64,000 bases of DNA, from contig NC_041780.1 of assembly GCF_900090045.1 (NCBI RefSeq), forward strand, positions 610,001-674,000, given 5' to 3'. Under the pieces are notes generated by a model that had not been told where the DNA came from, did not search any database, and saw nothing but the letters and a program-made list of their open reading frames with translations. The DNA is from Plasmodium malariae (taxonomy: Eukaryota; Apicomplexa; Aconoidasida; Haemosporida; Plasmodiidae). Positions 33,512 through 43,836 of this stretch are shown in pieces (within the stretch, counting starts at the first letter, position 1; every line of letters starts with the position of its first letter). Both the position numbers and the translations under genes were made by a program.

Positions 33512-35084
33512 TAAATGAATGCATCAAAATGTTAGTATATCAACATTTTTAAGTTTAGAAAAAATTGGCATATCTTCTTCTAAGTCTTCAAGAGTATTAA
33601 CAATTGGCGTATCACCATCAATTGAAGTATCTAATGTTTTTATTAACTCGTCAGCAAAATTTTCATCTTTATTGTTATCTTCACATTCCCAGGAGAAATA
33701 GTTATGAACAGTAGCATCGTTAAATGGAGGAGTACTTAGCTTTTTTTCTTTTAGCAGTCCTTTAATTTTATATTCAACGTCGTCCTCTTTTCCATGCAAA
33801 TTTTTTTCGTCTTCGTCTTCCTATTCTTCTTCTCCCTCTTGCATTATTTCTTTTACTGGTTTTTGCATTTCTTCATCTTTAATCACTTCCTCTTTTTCTT
33901 CTCCCTTTTCTTGTCCATTGTCTTCTGATGATGGATTTTTAGTTGGTAGATCTTCTCTTTGTGAATATGGTTCTACATGTATCTTTACATCTGATATCGA
34001 TGCTGGTTTTCCTTTTGATTCCGATATTTTTTGTTTTGTTGTTCCTGATGGTAGTGTTGTAGGTGATCCCTGTTCAGGTAATTTTTCATTAACTGATCTT
34101 GCTGTCGCTCCTGCTTCATTATCATCCTTTTCTTCTTCCTCTTTTTCTTTCTCTTTTTCTTTGTATTCTTCTTTCACTTCTTTCTCCTCTTCTTTCTGTT
34201 CTTCCTTTTTTTTTTTCTCTATCTATTGCCTGCGAATGTACAGTTAGTAACGCTGTTTGTTTAACCTCAGGATTCGATGTGTCTATTTCTGGTTTTGCTT
34301 TCGCTCCTGCTTTTGATTTTGATCATGCTAGTTCATTTGGTGGTGGCTGTAGTTGATCTTTGTTGGGTACTGACGATGTTTCTAACGATTCTTCTGTTTG
34401 TTCTGATTTCGTATTCAGTGGATTAGCATGATTCTGATATTTTTCTCCTTTATATACTATTGTTTCAGTATCCCCGTTACTTGGTTTTCCTGGTACGGCT
34501 GTTTCTTTTGTTTTTTTCCTTTTCTAATTGTAATACTTCTGATGATGTAGTATCAGTTTCTGCAATTTGTAGTTGATTCAGTGGGTTTTCCTGTACTGTA
34601 ATAATTCCAGCAATGTTTGAATCTCCTGCATCTGACTGTAATGCATTATCCTTAACTTTCTGTTCTGAACCTCGATGTTCTCCTTCATTATCTACCTCAA
34701 ATTTATGTGTATCTGTATTTCCAGCATTATCAGTACTACGATATACAACTTGTAATTTTTGACCTCCACATAGATGAGCTTTTTGATCTAATGGATCATC
34801 TCTTATTTTCTCTTCCTTTTCATTAGGAGTAAGTCCACTTTGTGAAGCATGTTTTATTGATTCTACTTCATTTTTTTTTTTGATGGTAATTCTACCTGTA
34901 AACTCGCTATTTTTGCTTCATCTTGAAATGAAACATTAATTACATGAAACTTATCTCGTAAAATTTGTTTTAGGTCATCTATATTTTTTATGTTATATGC
35001 TTCTCTGGGCAGTTTGCCATTGCTCTAGTATACACACACATGTATAAGAGATAAATAAAAAGCAATGCGAAATATTGTACGCAT
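33512..35084 (-). pseudogene. MSP3-like pseudogene, member 3
   Basis: The start at 35084 gives MRTIFRIAFYLSLIHVCVY and then an in-frame TAG where member 4 has Glu. The frame then continues with a recognisable N-terminus (SNGKLPREAYNIKNIDDL, ILRDKFHVINVSFQDE). Other lesions are an in-frame TGA near 34325 (after PPPNELA), a frame break near 34520, a TAG at 33821-33823 in the Glu-rich linker, and a one-base frame change near the 3' end that destroys the EHFDEFIY ending seen in members 4 and 6. A middle module (ISDVKIHVEPYSQREDLPTK) matches one in member 4. The C-terminal core (FADELIKTLDTSIDGD) is still readable. The number of lesions argues against sequencing error alone. Confidence 0.85.
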
Positions 35085-35683
35085 TTTCTGTTTTCATTTT
35101 TACAGAATTACAATAAAAAAAAAAAATAAAAAAATAAAGCATGCGAAGAGATATCTCCCTAAAATAGTACCAAATTTGGTATTAAATTTTTTGGAAAAAA
35201 AAGAAAAGAATAAGTTAGAAATTGAATATATTTTATATATTTAACCGTTTTGAATATGGTATAAAAATATATACATGCCTTCATACGTACATGCTTACTC
35301 ATATGCATACATACATGCATACATACATACATACATGCTGATCATTTAATTTTTATTAAGTGGTGTAATGGCTTATGTACATATTCACTAAACAGAAAAA
35401 ATCTAAGAAAAAATATATATGTTTTTAAAGCAGTCTGCCCTTAGGTCATTAACATTTACTACACTCACGTTATGTTACTTTATTTTATTATTATTTATTA
35501 TTTTTAATTTAATTTTATTATTTTTTTTTTTGAAAATTAATTTTTACTTCACAAAGGGAGAATTCTACGGTAAATTGCTCATCTTATTTTTCTATTTTGA
35601 GAAGAATGTGAGTAGATTGTGTGTACAAGAAAAAATAATTTTTTTTTTTTTGGGAGAATATAATTATATCATTATTATTTTCA

Positions 35684-35714
<31 letters not shown>

Positions 35715-36025
35715 CTTTTTAAAGTTATGATAATATTTATTTAAAAAATAAAAATAATGGAAGGCAATAAGGGAGTTACTTCTACCTCATACGTTATCTC
35801 ATTCTGTGAGAAATTCTTTTTCAGATTTAGACAAATTGCAGACATAATTTTTTAACCAAAATATTTTAAATACATTATTAGAGGAGTAAAATACAGATAA
35901 TAATAGTAGTAGTAGTGGTAGTATTAGTAGTAACAATAAATAGTTAAAGATATAAATAAAATTTGTTAATTTGTAAACATTGCAATGTAATACATTAACG
36001 CATACTTGTTTTTATTACTTTATTA

Positions 36026-36062
<37 letters not shown>

Positions 36063-36580
36063 GAAAAGTAAAACATACGTCCCAGTTTCTCGTTAAATAA
36101 CTGATCAAGTATTTCATATATGTGGAATAGTGTAAAATTTGATAAAAACAAACTGTTTTTACATTATTCCTTTTTAGATACCTATAACTACGAATAGATA
36201 TAAATCTTATTAATACATTATTACGTATCAGTGTAACATATATGTTTGGACATTTTTCATTTGTAGATACTTCTGCATATTCTATAAGTACATTCGGCAG
36301 ACATAATTTCGTAACGTCAGCATTAGGAAATGATTAGAAAAATGTTCATGTTGTAGTGATTAACGACAGTTTAATACGAAGAGATACGCTATTTTAGTTG
36401 ATTCATATCTTGTTCTTCAGTTATTCTTCTATTTTAACTATATGCTTTGTTTTGATACATTTGGTTTTCCTATATTTTTTCTGTTATCTCTTTTATCTAT
36501 TTTTCATTGCAGATTAGGAGCAAAATAATGATGCCCTGAATTTCTACGTTTTGCTAAAGCTAATATAGACAGTGTTAACA
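35085..36580. other. Spacer between pseudogene member 3 and member 4 (duplicated type)
   Basis: No gene. Long segments match the spacers upstream of members 4 and 5 (39248-40814 and 42393-43836) in the same order: a promoter block with gaccaaatttggt-like sequence, the acttactacactcacgtta-like block, an ataataatagtagtag run, and a GAAAA run (36040-36067). Confidence 0.75.
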
Positions 36581-39247
36581 TCAATAAATGAATTCATCAA
36601 AATGTTCTTTTTCGAATATTTCTATGTGTAGAAAATATTGAAGCATATCTTTTTCTAAGTCTCTAAGAGCATTAACAGTTGACGGATCACCACCAATTGA
36701 ATTATCTAATGTTTTTATTAGCTCGTCATCAAAATTTTCATTTTCATTGTCATCTTCATATTCCGGGGAGAAATATTTGTGAACAGTACTATCGTTAAAT
36801 GAGAGAGTGCTTTCTTCTTTTTCTATTAGCTGTTCTTCAATTTTACCTTCAACTTTGTCCTGTTTTCCATTCGAATTTTGTTCCCCTGCTTTTCTTCTGT
36901 GTATGTCTGCTTGCTTTTCTATGTCTTCTTCTCCCTTTCCTTGTTCCCTCTCTCGTAGTATTTCTTTTACTAATTTTTGCACATCTTCCTCTGTGATTTC
37001 AACCTCTTCTTCTCTCTTTTGTTTCTTTTCTTTTTCTTCTACAACCTTTTCATATTCATTTACAGTGTCATATGTTTTTTCAGGGGGTAAATTTGCCGGT
37101 TTAAGAATATTGGCACTATCCCATTTTTCTGATTCTGATTCTGCTGCTGATTCTGCTGCTGATGATGAAGGTGATGATGAAGGTGATGAACTTTCATCTT
37201 GTAGTTTTTCCTCCCTACCTCCATTTTCTTTATATTCTTCTTCCTTTTCTTGTCCAGTATCTTCTGATGGTAGATTTTTAGTTGGTAGTTCTTCTGTTTG
37301 TGACTCTGGTTCTGAAGGTATTTTTACATCTGATATAGATGCTTGGTCGACTTTTGATTCCGGTATTTTTTGTTTTGGTGTTCCTGATGGTAGAGTTACT
37401 GATGATTCCGGTTTAGATAATTTTCCATTTACTGGTTCTGATACTGTTTCTGATACTGTTTCTGTTTTATCATCATCCTTATTTGTCTCTTCTTCTTTCT
37501 CTTTTGCTTTCACATTTTTTTTCTCTTCTTTTTTCTCTTCTTCTTTCTCTTTTGCTTTCACTTCTTTTTTCTCTTCTTTTTTCTCATCTTTTTTCTCTTC
37601 TTTTTTCTCTTTTTCTTTCTCGTTTTCTTTGTCTTTTTTTTTCTGTTTTTCCTTATGTTTTTCCTTCTGTTTTTTTTTGGGTTTCTTCACTTGTTCTTTC
37701 TTTCCTTCTTTCTCGTTTTCTTTGTCTTTTTTTTTCTGTTTTTCCTTATGTTTTTCTTTCTGTTTTTCCTTCTGTTTTTTTTTCTGTTTCTTCACTTCTT
37801 CTTTCACTTGTTCTTTCTTTCTTTCTTTCTCTTTCTCTCCTTCTTCTCCTTTCTCGATTTTTTCCTCTCTCTGTTCCTTCGCTTTTTCTTTCTCTTCTTC
37901 TTCCTCTTTTTCTTTCTCCTTTATTTTCTCTGATTGTTCCTCTTTTTCCTTTTCTTTTTCTTTCTTTTTTTTGGTCTCTTCTTTATTTTTTCCTTTCTCT
38001 TTTTCTTCCTCTTTTTTTTCCTCTTTTTCTTTCTCCTTTTTTTTCTCTGATTGTTCCTCTTTTTCCTTTTCTTTTTCCTTCTCTTTTTCCTTTTCTTTTT
38101 CTTTCTCTTTTTTGGTCTCTTCTTCTTCTTTTTCTTCTTCTTCTTCTTTTTCTTCTTCTTCTTCTTCTTCTTCATCTTCTTCATCTTCTTCATCTTCATC
38201 TTCTTCATCTTCATCTTCTTCTTCATCTTCCTCTTCCTCTTCTTCGTCTTCGTCTTCTTCATTTCCTTCACATTGTACACTACCTTCTGATCGTGGTAAA
38301 TGGCTTGATATATCTTCCTTTTGTGAACCTGGTCCTACAGATGTCTTCAAATTTGATATAGATGATGGTTTCCCTTCTGATATCGATATTGTTTGATTTG
38401 TTGATTTGGGTGCAAGCTGTTGTTTAGATTCTGATTCCAGACATGATTCTGCTTCTTGCAGTTCGGAATCCGATTTTGTATGTACTGTTGGTTGTGCTGC
38501 ATCTACCTCTTTTGGTTTCGATAATGAACTTTCACTTGGAGATGATTTTATTTGAAGATTGTTGAGTCCTGATGGTTCGTCTATTAATTTTGATGATTGG
38601 TCCTCTGGTTTCGCATTCGACGGATCAATAGAACTCGCATCTTTTCCTACTTGATTTACTGTTGTTTCTGAATCCCCCTTTTTTAGTTTTTTTGATCCGG
38701 CTGCTTTTGCTCCTTCCTTTTCTGATTGTAATCCTTCAGATGAAGTAGCGTTACGCTCCGTTTCTTGCGGTATATTCTTGGTGTCCTGTGCTCCTGTAAT
38801 TTTTTCAGAACCCTGTGTATCTTCTGCATCTGGCTGTGATGGTTCCTTTTTTAAAGTGTGTTCTGAATGTTGTTCTCCTTGAGTATCTCCATTAGGTGTA
38901 TGTGCATCCTTATGTCCAGCTGCATCAGTATTAAGAGTTCCATCTTGTAAATTTTGAATTTCACTTGTTTTACTTTCTTGATTTGTTTGAACATCATCTA
39001 TTGTCGCTCCATTTTGATCAGCATTTAGTCCAGTTGGTACAGTAGGTTTTAATGATTGATCTCCGCGTAATTTTCTTCCCTCTGTATTTTGAAATGAAAC
39101 ATTATTTACATGAAACTTATCTGGTAAAATTTGTTCATTGTTATCTACATTATTTGTGATAGCTTTTCTGGGAATTTTTCCATTGCTTTCATATACACAC
39201 ACATGTATAAGAAATAAATAAAAAGCAATGCGTAATATTGTACGCAT
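36581..39247 (-). CDS. MSP3: MSP3-like protein, member 4, with giant Glu/Lys-rich tract (888 aa)
   Basis: Single exon. The signal peptide MRTILRIAFYLFLIHVCVYE resembles pseudogene member 3 directly downstream. The NLRNG signature is lost; the aligned position reads ILPDKFHVNNVSFQ. Residues about 325-600 are an almost pure Glu/Lys tract (EEDEEDE first, then KEKEKEKEK, then KKEEKK), the largest charged tract in the window. Two copies of a related module flank it: ISEGKPSSISNLKTSVGPGS before, and ISDVKIPSEPESQTEELPTK after. The C-terminal module (about 712-888) starts NILKPANLPPEKTYDTVN, contains EEDVQKLVKEIL and KYFSPEYEDDNENENFDDEL, and ends with DLEKDMLQYFLH plus an EHFDEFIY tail shared with member 6. 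The long frame on the opposite strand is a shadow of the repeat. Confidence 0.8.
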   Translation of the reverse strand: MRTILRIAFYLFLIHVCVYESNGKIPRKAITNNVDNNEQILPDKFHVNNVSFQNTEGRKLRGDQSLKPTVPTGLNADQNGATIDDVQTNQESKTSEIQNLQDGTLNTDAAGHKDAHTPNGDTQGEQHSEHTLKKEPSQPDAEDTQGSEKITGAQDTKNIPQETERNATSSEGLQSEKEGAKAAGSKKLKKGDSETTVNQVGKDASSIDPSNAKPEDQSSKLIDEPSGLNNLQIKSSPSESSLSKPKEVDAAQPTVHTKSDSELQEAESCLESESKQQLAPKSTNQTISISEGKPSSISNLKTSVGPGSQKEDISSHLPRSEGSVQCEGNEEDEDEEEEEEDEEEDEDEEDEDEEDEEDEEEEEEEEKEEEEEKEEEETKKEKEKEKEKEKEKEKEKEEQSEKKKEKEKEEKKEEEKEKGKNKEETKKKKEKEKEKEEQSEKIKEKEKEEEEEKEKAKEQREEKIEKGEEGEKEKERKKEQVKEEVKKQKKKQKEKQKEKHKEKQKKKDKENEKEGKKEQVKKPKKKQKEKHKEKQKKKDKENEKEKEKKEEKKDEKKEEKKEVKAKEKEEEKKEEKKNVKAKEKEEETNKDDDKTETVSETVSEPVNGKLSKPESSVTLPSGTPKQKIPESKVDQASISDVKIPSEPESQTEELPTKNLPSEDTGQEKEEEYKENGGREEKLQDESSSPSSSPSSSAAESAAESESEKWDSANILKPANLPPEKTYDTVNEYEKVVEEKEKKQKREEEVEITEEDVQKLVKEILREREQGKGEEDIEKQADIHRRKAGEQNSNGKQDKVEGKIEEQLIEKEESTLSFNDSTVHKYFSPEYEDDNENENFDDELIKTLDNSIGGDPSTVNALRDLEKDMLQYFLHIEIFEKEHFDEFIY

Positions 39248-40814
39248 TTTTAGTTTTTATTTTTACAGAATTACAAAAAAAAAAAAAAAAAAAAAATAAA
39301 GCATGCGAAGAGATAGCTACCTAAAATAGTACCAAATTTGGTATTAAATTTTTTGGAAAAAAAAAAAAAAAAAAAATTAGAAATCGAACTAATATATTTC
39401 GTGCATATAACTATTTTGAAAAAGGTATAAAAAAATATACACCTGTGAATACGTACATGTGTACTCACATGCATACATGTTTGAATACATGAGAGTATAA
39501 ATATATATATATATATATATATATACATACTCACATGATGATCATTTAATTTTTATTGAGTGGTGTAATGGCACATTTGCATGTTTACTAAACAGAAAAA
39601 ATCTAAGAAAAAATATATGTTTTTCACGCAGTTTGCCCATTGGTCATTAAAATTTACTACACTCACGTTACGTTACTTTATTTTATTATTATTTATTATT
39701 TTTAATTTAATTTTATTATATTTTTTTTTGAATATTAATTTTTATTAAACAAAGGGAGTGAGCATTTTGCTGTAAGATGTTCATATTATTTTTCTATTTG
39801 GAGAAGAATCAGCGTTAATTATGTGTGCGCGAAAAAATAATATTTTTTTTCTTTGGGAAAATATAATTTTATCATTATTATTTTCATTATTGTTCTCATT
39901 TTCATTTTCATTTTCATTTTTTTTTTTTTTTTTTTTCTAACGTTATGATTATATTTATTTAAAAAATAAAAATAATGGATGCAGAGAAGGAAGTAATCTA
40001 TAGGCAACACGTTATCGGCAGAAGTCTGTGAGAAATTAATTTCGCAGATTTAGGAAAATTGTTGAAATGATTTTGTCAACGGTATTATTTTAAATACATT
40101 ATTAGAGGAGTAAAATACAGATAATAATAGTAGTAGTAATAATAATAAGTAGTTAAATATATAATTGAAATTTGTTAATTTGTAAATATTAAAATGTAAT
40201 ACAATGATGCATACTTGTTTTTATTATTTTATTTAAAAAAAAGAAAAGAAAAGAAAGGTAAAACATAGATCCTAGCTGCCCATTAAATAACCTATCTAGC
40301 ATTTCGTATATGCGGAATAGCGTAATATTAGTAAAAACAAATTATTTTCGAGTTACTTTTTCTTTTCGCCTCACATATCTATGAAGATGTATATTTGAAG
40401 TCCTCTCCATACATTATTACGTATCAGAGTAGCAAATAGGTTTACACATTTTTCTTCTGTAGTTACTATCCATTCTATGTCTGCATTCGGTAAATATAAT
40501 TTTGTAACGTTAGTATTAAGAAATGTTTATAATAATGCTTATATTGTAATGCTTTATGAAAATTTAATAAAAAGACATATGCTATTTTAGTTAATTAATA
40601 GCCTTTTCTTCAGTTGTTTCCATATTTTATTTGTATGTTTCGTATTACTACGTTTTGTTTTCCTATATTTTTACTGTTATCTCATCTAGCGATCTTTCAT
40701 TGTATCTTGGAAGAAAAATAATGGTTCTCCAAACGTTTTCATTTTGCTAAAGCTTATTATAAGAAGCATTCAATATCAATAAATGAGTACACACAAACGT
40801 TCTTTTTTAAATAT
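39248..40814. other. Spacer between members 4 and 5 (duplicated type)
   Basis: No gene. It is colinear with 35085-36580 and 42393-43836. It shares the poly(A) plus ataaagcatgcgaagagata block next to the start codon, the aaacagaaaaaatctaagaa block at about 39590-39720, the ataataatagtagtag block at about 40120, and the final gctaaagct block. A TA run at 39500-39525 is specific to this copy. Confidence 0.75.
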
Positions 40815-42392
40815 TTATATGTTTAGAAAAAATTGGCGCATGTCTTTTTCTAGATCTTTGAGGGTATTAACTGTTGAAGTATCACCTCCGACTGATGTAA
40901 CCAATGTATTTATTAACTCATCGGCAAATTTTTTAGATTCATTGTCATCTTCATATTCCATGGAGAAATATTTGTAAAGAGTAGTATCGTTAGGTGGAGG
41001 AGTACTTTCTTCTTTTTCTTTTAGTAGTTCATTATTTACACCTTCAGTTTTGTCCTGTTTTCCGTGCGAATTATATTCTCCTGCTTGTTCCTCGTCTTCT
41101 TCTTCCTCTTCCCCCTCCTCCTTCCCTTCTTCTTCCCCCTCTTGTAGTATTTCTTTTACTATATTTTGCACTTCTTCCGCTTTAATTATATCCTCTTCGT
41201 CTTCTTCCTTTTGTTTTTCTTCATTTTCCTCTATGACCTTTTCATCTTCATCTACAGTGTTATGGGTTTTCCCCTGGGGTAAATTTACTGGTTCAAGTAT
41301 ATTCTGATTATCTACTTTTTCTGATAATGACGATGGACTTTCTTCTTGGTGTTCTTCCACTCCTTTTCTCTCTTCCTCATCTTCTTCCTTACCTTGTTCA
41401 TTGTCTACTGATTGAGGTTCTTGCGTTGATAGATCTTCGTTTTGTGGTCCTGAAGGTGCCTTTACATCTAACGTCGATGGTAAGTCTCCTTCTGATACGG
41501 ACAATTTTTGATCTGTTGATTTCTCTGCAGGAAGTTGTTCAGATTCTGATGCTCGATGCGGTTCTGGTCCTTTTTCTTTCTCCCCCCTATCTTCTTCTGG
41601 CGATTTAGAATTTAATGTTGTGCCTACCTCTGGTTTTATTAATGGTTCTTCTCCAGATGGTGATGCAGGTTGATCTTTGTTGAGTCCTGTTGCAGTTTCT
41701 AACGATCTTTCTGCTTTATCTGCTGGTAATGCATTCGGTTGGACAGAAGGTTTTAGAGCTTTTCCTGCTGAAATTTCTGCTGTTTCTGTATGCCCGTTAC
41801 TTGTTTTTCCTGTTGCAGTTTCTTTTGTTATTTCCTTTTCTGAATGTTCTCCTCTAGATATTGTAGTGTTACTTTCTTTCTCTTGTGATAGTTCCTGTGT
41901 GTCCTGTGCTCCTACAATATTTCCGATACTGCGCGAATTTTCTGCATCGGGTTGCTGTTCCTTATCTTTTAAGTTCTGTGTTGAACCATGATGTTCTTCT
42001 TGAGTATCTACATTAGGTTCATTTATAATCCCATTTACAGCTGCATTAGTGCTAAGAGTTCTACCTTGTAAATTTTGACCTTCACTTGGTAGAGCTTCTA
42101 GACCTGCTTGACCATTCTCTGTTCGCGCTTCCTTTTGATCGGGATTAAGTTCACTTTGTGGAGTTTGTACCGATCTTGCTTCTTCTTGTGATGGTGGATC
42201 TACCTGTAAAGTTCTCTTTTCTTCTTCATCTTGTAAAGAAATGTTTTTTACATAAAAATTATGAGGTAAACTACGTTTCATGTTACCTATATTTTTTGTG
42301 TTATCAACTTCTCTGGGCATTTTTCCATTGCTCTCATATATGCACAAATTTATAAAAAATAAAAAAAAAGTAATGCGAAATATTTTAGACAT
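40815..42392 (-). CDS. MSP3: MSP3-like merozoite surface protein, member 5 (525 aa, shortest intact)
   Basis: Single exon. The signal peptide is MSKIFRITFFLFFINLCIYE. The N-terminus after it (SNGKMPREVDN) resembles members 3 and 4. The signature position reads SLPHNFYVKNISLQDEE instead of NLRNG. The middle is acidic, rich in Gln/Glu/Ser/Thr/Asn without strong repeats, and contains one copy of the module found twice in member 4 (LSVSEGDLPSTLDVKAPSGP). The C-terminal module (about 361-525) is close to consensus: NILEPVNLPQGKTHNTVDED, EEVQNIVKEILQEGEEE, KYFSMEYEDDNESKKFADEL, then GGDTSTVNTLKDLEKDMRQFFL. It ends there, without the EHFDEFIY tail. Confidence 0.82.
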   Translation of the reverse strand: MSKIFRITFFLFFINLCIYESNGKMPREVDNTKNIGNMKRSLPHNFYVKNISLQDEEEKRTLQVDPPSQEEARSVQTPQSELNPDQKEARTENGQAGLEALPSEGQNLQGRTLSTNAAVNGIINEPNVDTQEEHHGSTQNLKDKEQQPDAENSRSIGNIVGAQDTQELSQEKESNTTISRGEHSEKEITKETATGKTSNGHTETAEISAGKALKPSVQPNALPADKAERSLETATGLNKDQPASPSGEEPLIKPEVGTTLNSKSPEEDRGEKEKGPEPHRASESEQLPAEKSTDQKLSVSEGDLPSTLDVKAPSGPQNEDLSTQEPQSVDNEQGKEEDEEERKGVEEHQEESPSSLSEKVDNQNILEPVNLPQGKTHNTVDEDEKVIEENEEKQKEEDEEDIIKAEEVQNIVKEILQEGEEEGKEEGEEEEEDEEQAGEYNSHGKQDKTEGVNNELLKEKEESTPPPNDTTLYKYFSMEYEDDNESKKFADELINTLVTSVGGDTSTVNTLKDLEKDMRQFFLNI

Positions 42393-43836
42393 TTTCTATT
42401 TTTATTTTTAAAAAATTACAAAAAAAAAATTGAAGTACATCCATAAATAATTCTTTAAAATAGTATCAAATATGGTTTTAAATTTTTTGAAAAAAAAAAA
42501 AAAAAAATTAGAAACTGAACTAATATTTTTCGTGCATGCAACTATTTCGAAAAAGGTATAAAAATATATACATAGGGGAATACTTATATGTACATACGCT
42601 GATCAATTTTTATAAAGTAGTTTTAGTAGCATATTTGTATGTTCACTAAACAGAAAAAATCTACGAAAGAACAAATATTTATTTTTAACGCAGTCAGGGT
42701 AATGGTTAATAAAATTTACTGCTCTCTCGTTACGTAACATCTCGTTATTTTATTCCATTTTATTTTATTATTTTTTGTTTTATTTTTTTTTACTTTATTA
42801 TTTTTTATTTAACAAAATGAGTACGAATATTGCGATAAATTGCTCATATTATTTTTCTGTTAGGAAAAAAATCTGGGTAAATTATGTGTGCGCCAAAAAA
42901 TTATTTTTTTTTTCTTGGGGAGAATATTATCATATTATTATCAATACTGTGCTCTTTTTTGTTATCCTTCTCCTTTTCATTTTTTTTTTTTTTTTTTTTT
43001 TTTTTTGAACATTATGATAATATTTCTTTTAAAAATTAAAAGAATAGAAATCAAAAAGTTACCGCCTCCCCATATGTTATCATGATAAGTCTATGCAAAA
43101 TTCATTTAGCAGATTTATGCACATTGTAGAAATAATTTTTTTTTAACCGTGATATTTTAAATAAATTATTAGAGCAGTAAAATACAGATAATAGTAATAG
43201 TAATAGTAATAAATAGTTAAAGATGTAAATAAAATTCGTTAATTTGTAAAAATTAATATGTAACACAATAACACATATTTGTTTTTATTATTTAATTTAA
43301 AAAACAAAACAAAATAAATGAAAAACTTAGGTCCCAATTGCTCATTAAATAACCGATATAATATTTCATATATGTGGAATAATGTAAAATTCAAAAGAAC
43401 AAACAATTTGTGCCTTATTATTTTTTTTTCGCCATATATAAGTACGAATAGGTATATGTTAAATCCTAATAATACATTACTACGTATAAGCACAACAAAA
43501 AGTTTTACACATGTTTCATTTGTAGTTACTACTGATTCTATATCTACATTCTGTAGATATTATTTCGTAACGTTAGCATTGGGAACTAATTAGAAAACTG
43601 TTTATATTGGAATGCTTCATGCAAGTTTAATAAGAAGACACATATTATGTTAGTTAATTCATAGCCTGTTCTTCAACAATTGCAGTATATTTTTTGTATG
43701 TTTGGTTTTGCTATGTTTTATTTTCCTGTACTTTTTCTGCTATCACTTCTAGCGATTTTTCATTGCAGATTGAAAACGAAATAATGATGCTGTGAACATT
43801 TACATTTTGCTAAAGCTAATACAGACAATGTTAACA
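42393..43836. other. Spacer between members 5 and 6 (duplicated type)
   Basis: No gene. It is the third copy of the colinear spacer: aaacagaaaaaatctacgaa (about 42649), a long poly(T) run (42975-43007), the gcagtaaaatacagataata block (43173), and gctaaagctaatacagacaa (43812) just before the 3' end of member 6. Confidence 0.75.

Noticed and set aside
36807..38396. 529-codon Ser/Phe-rich frame on the plus strand
   Set aside because: It is the antisense of the Glu/Lys tract of member 4 (GAA/AAA read as TTC/TTT); no start context and no own features.
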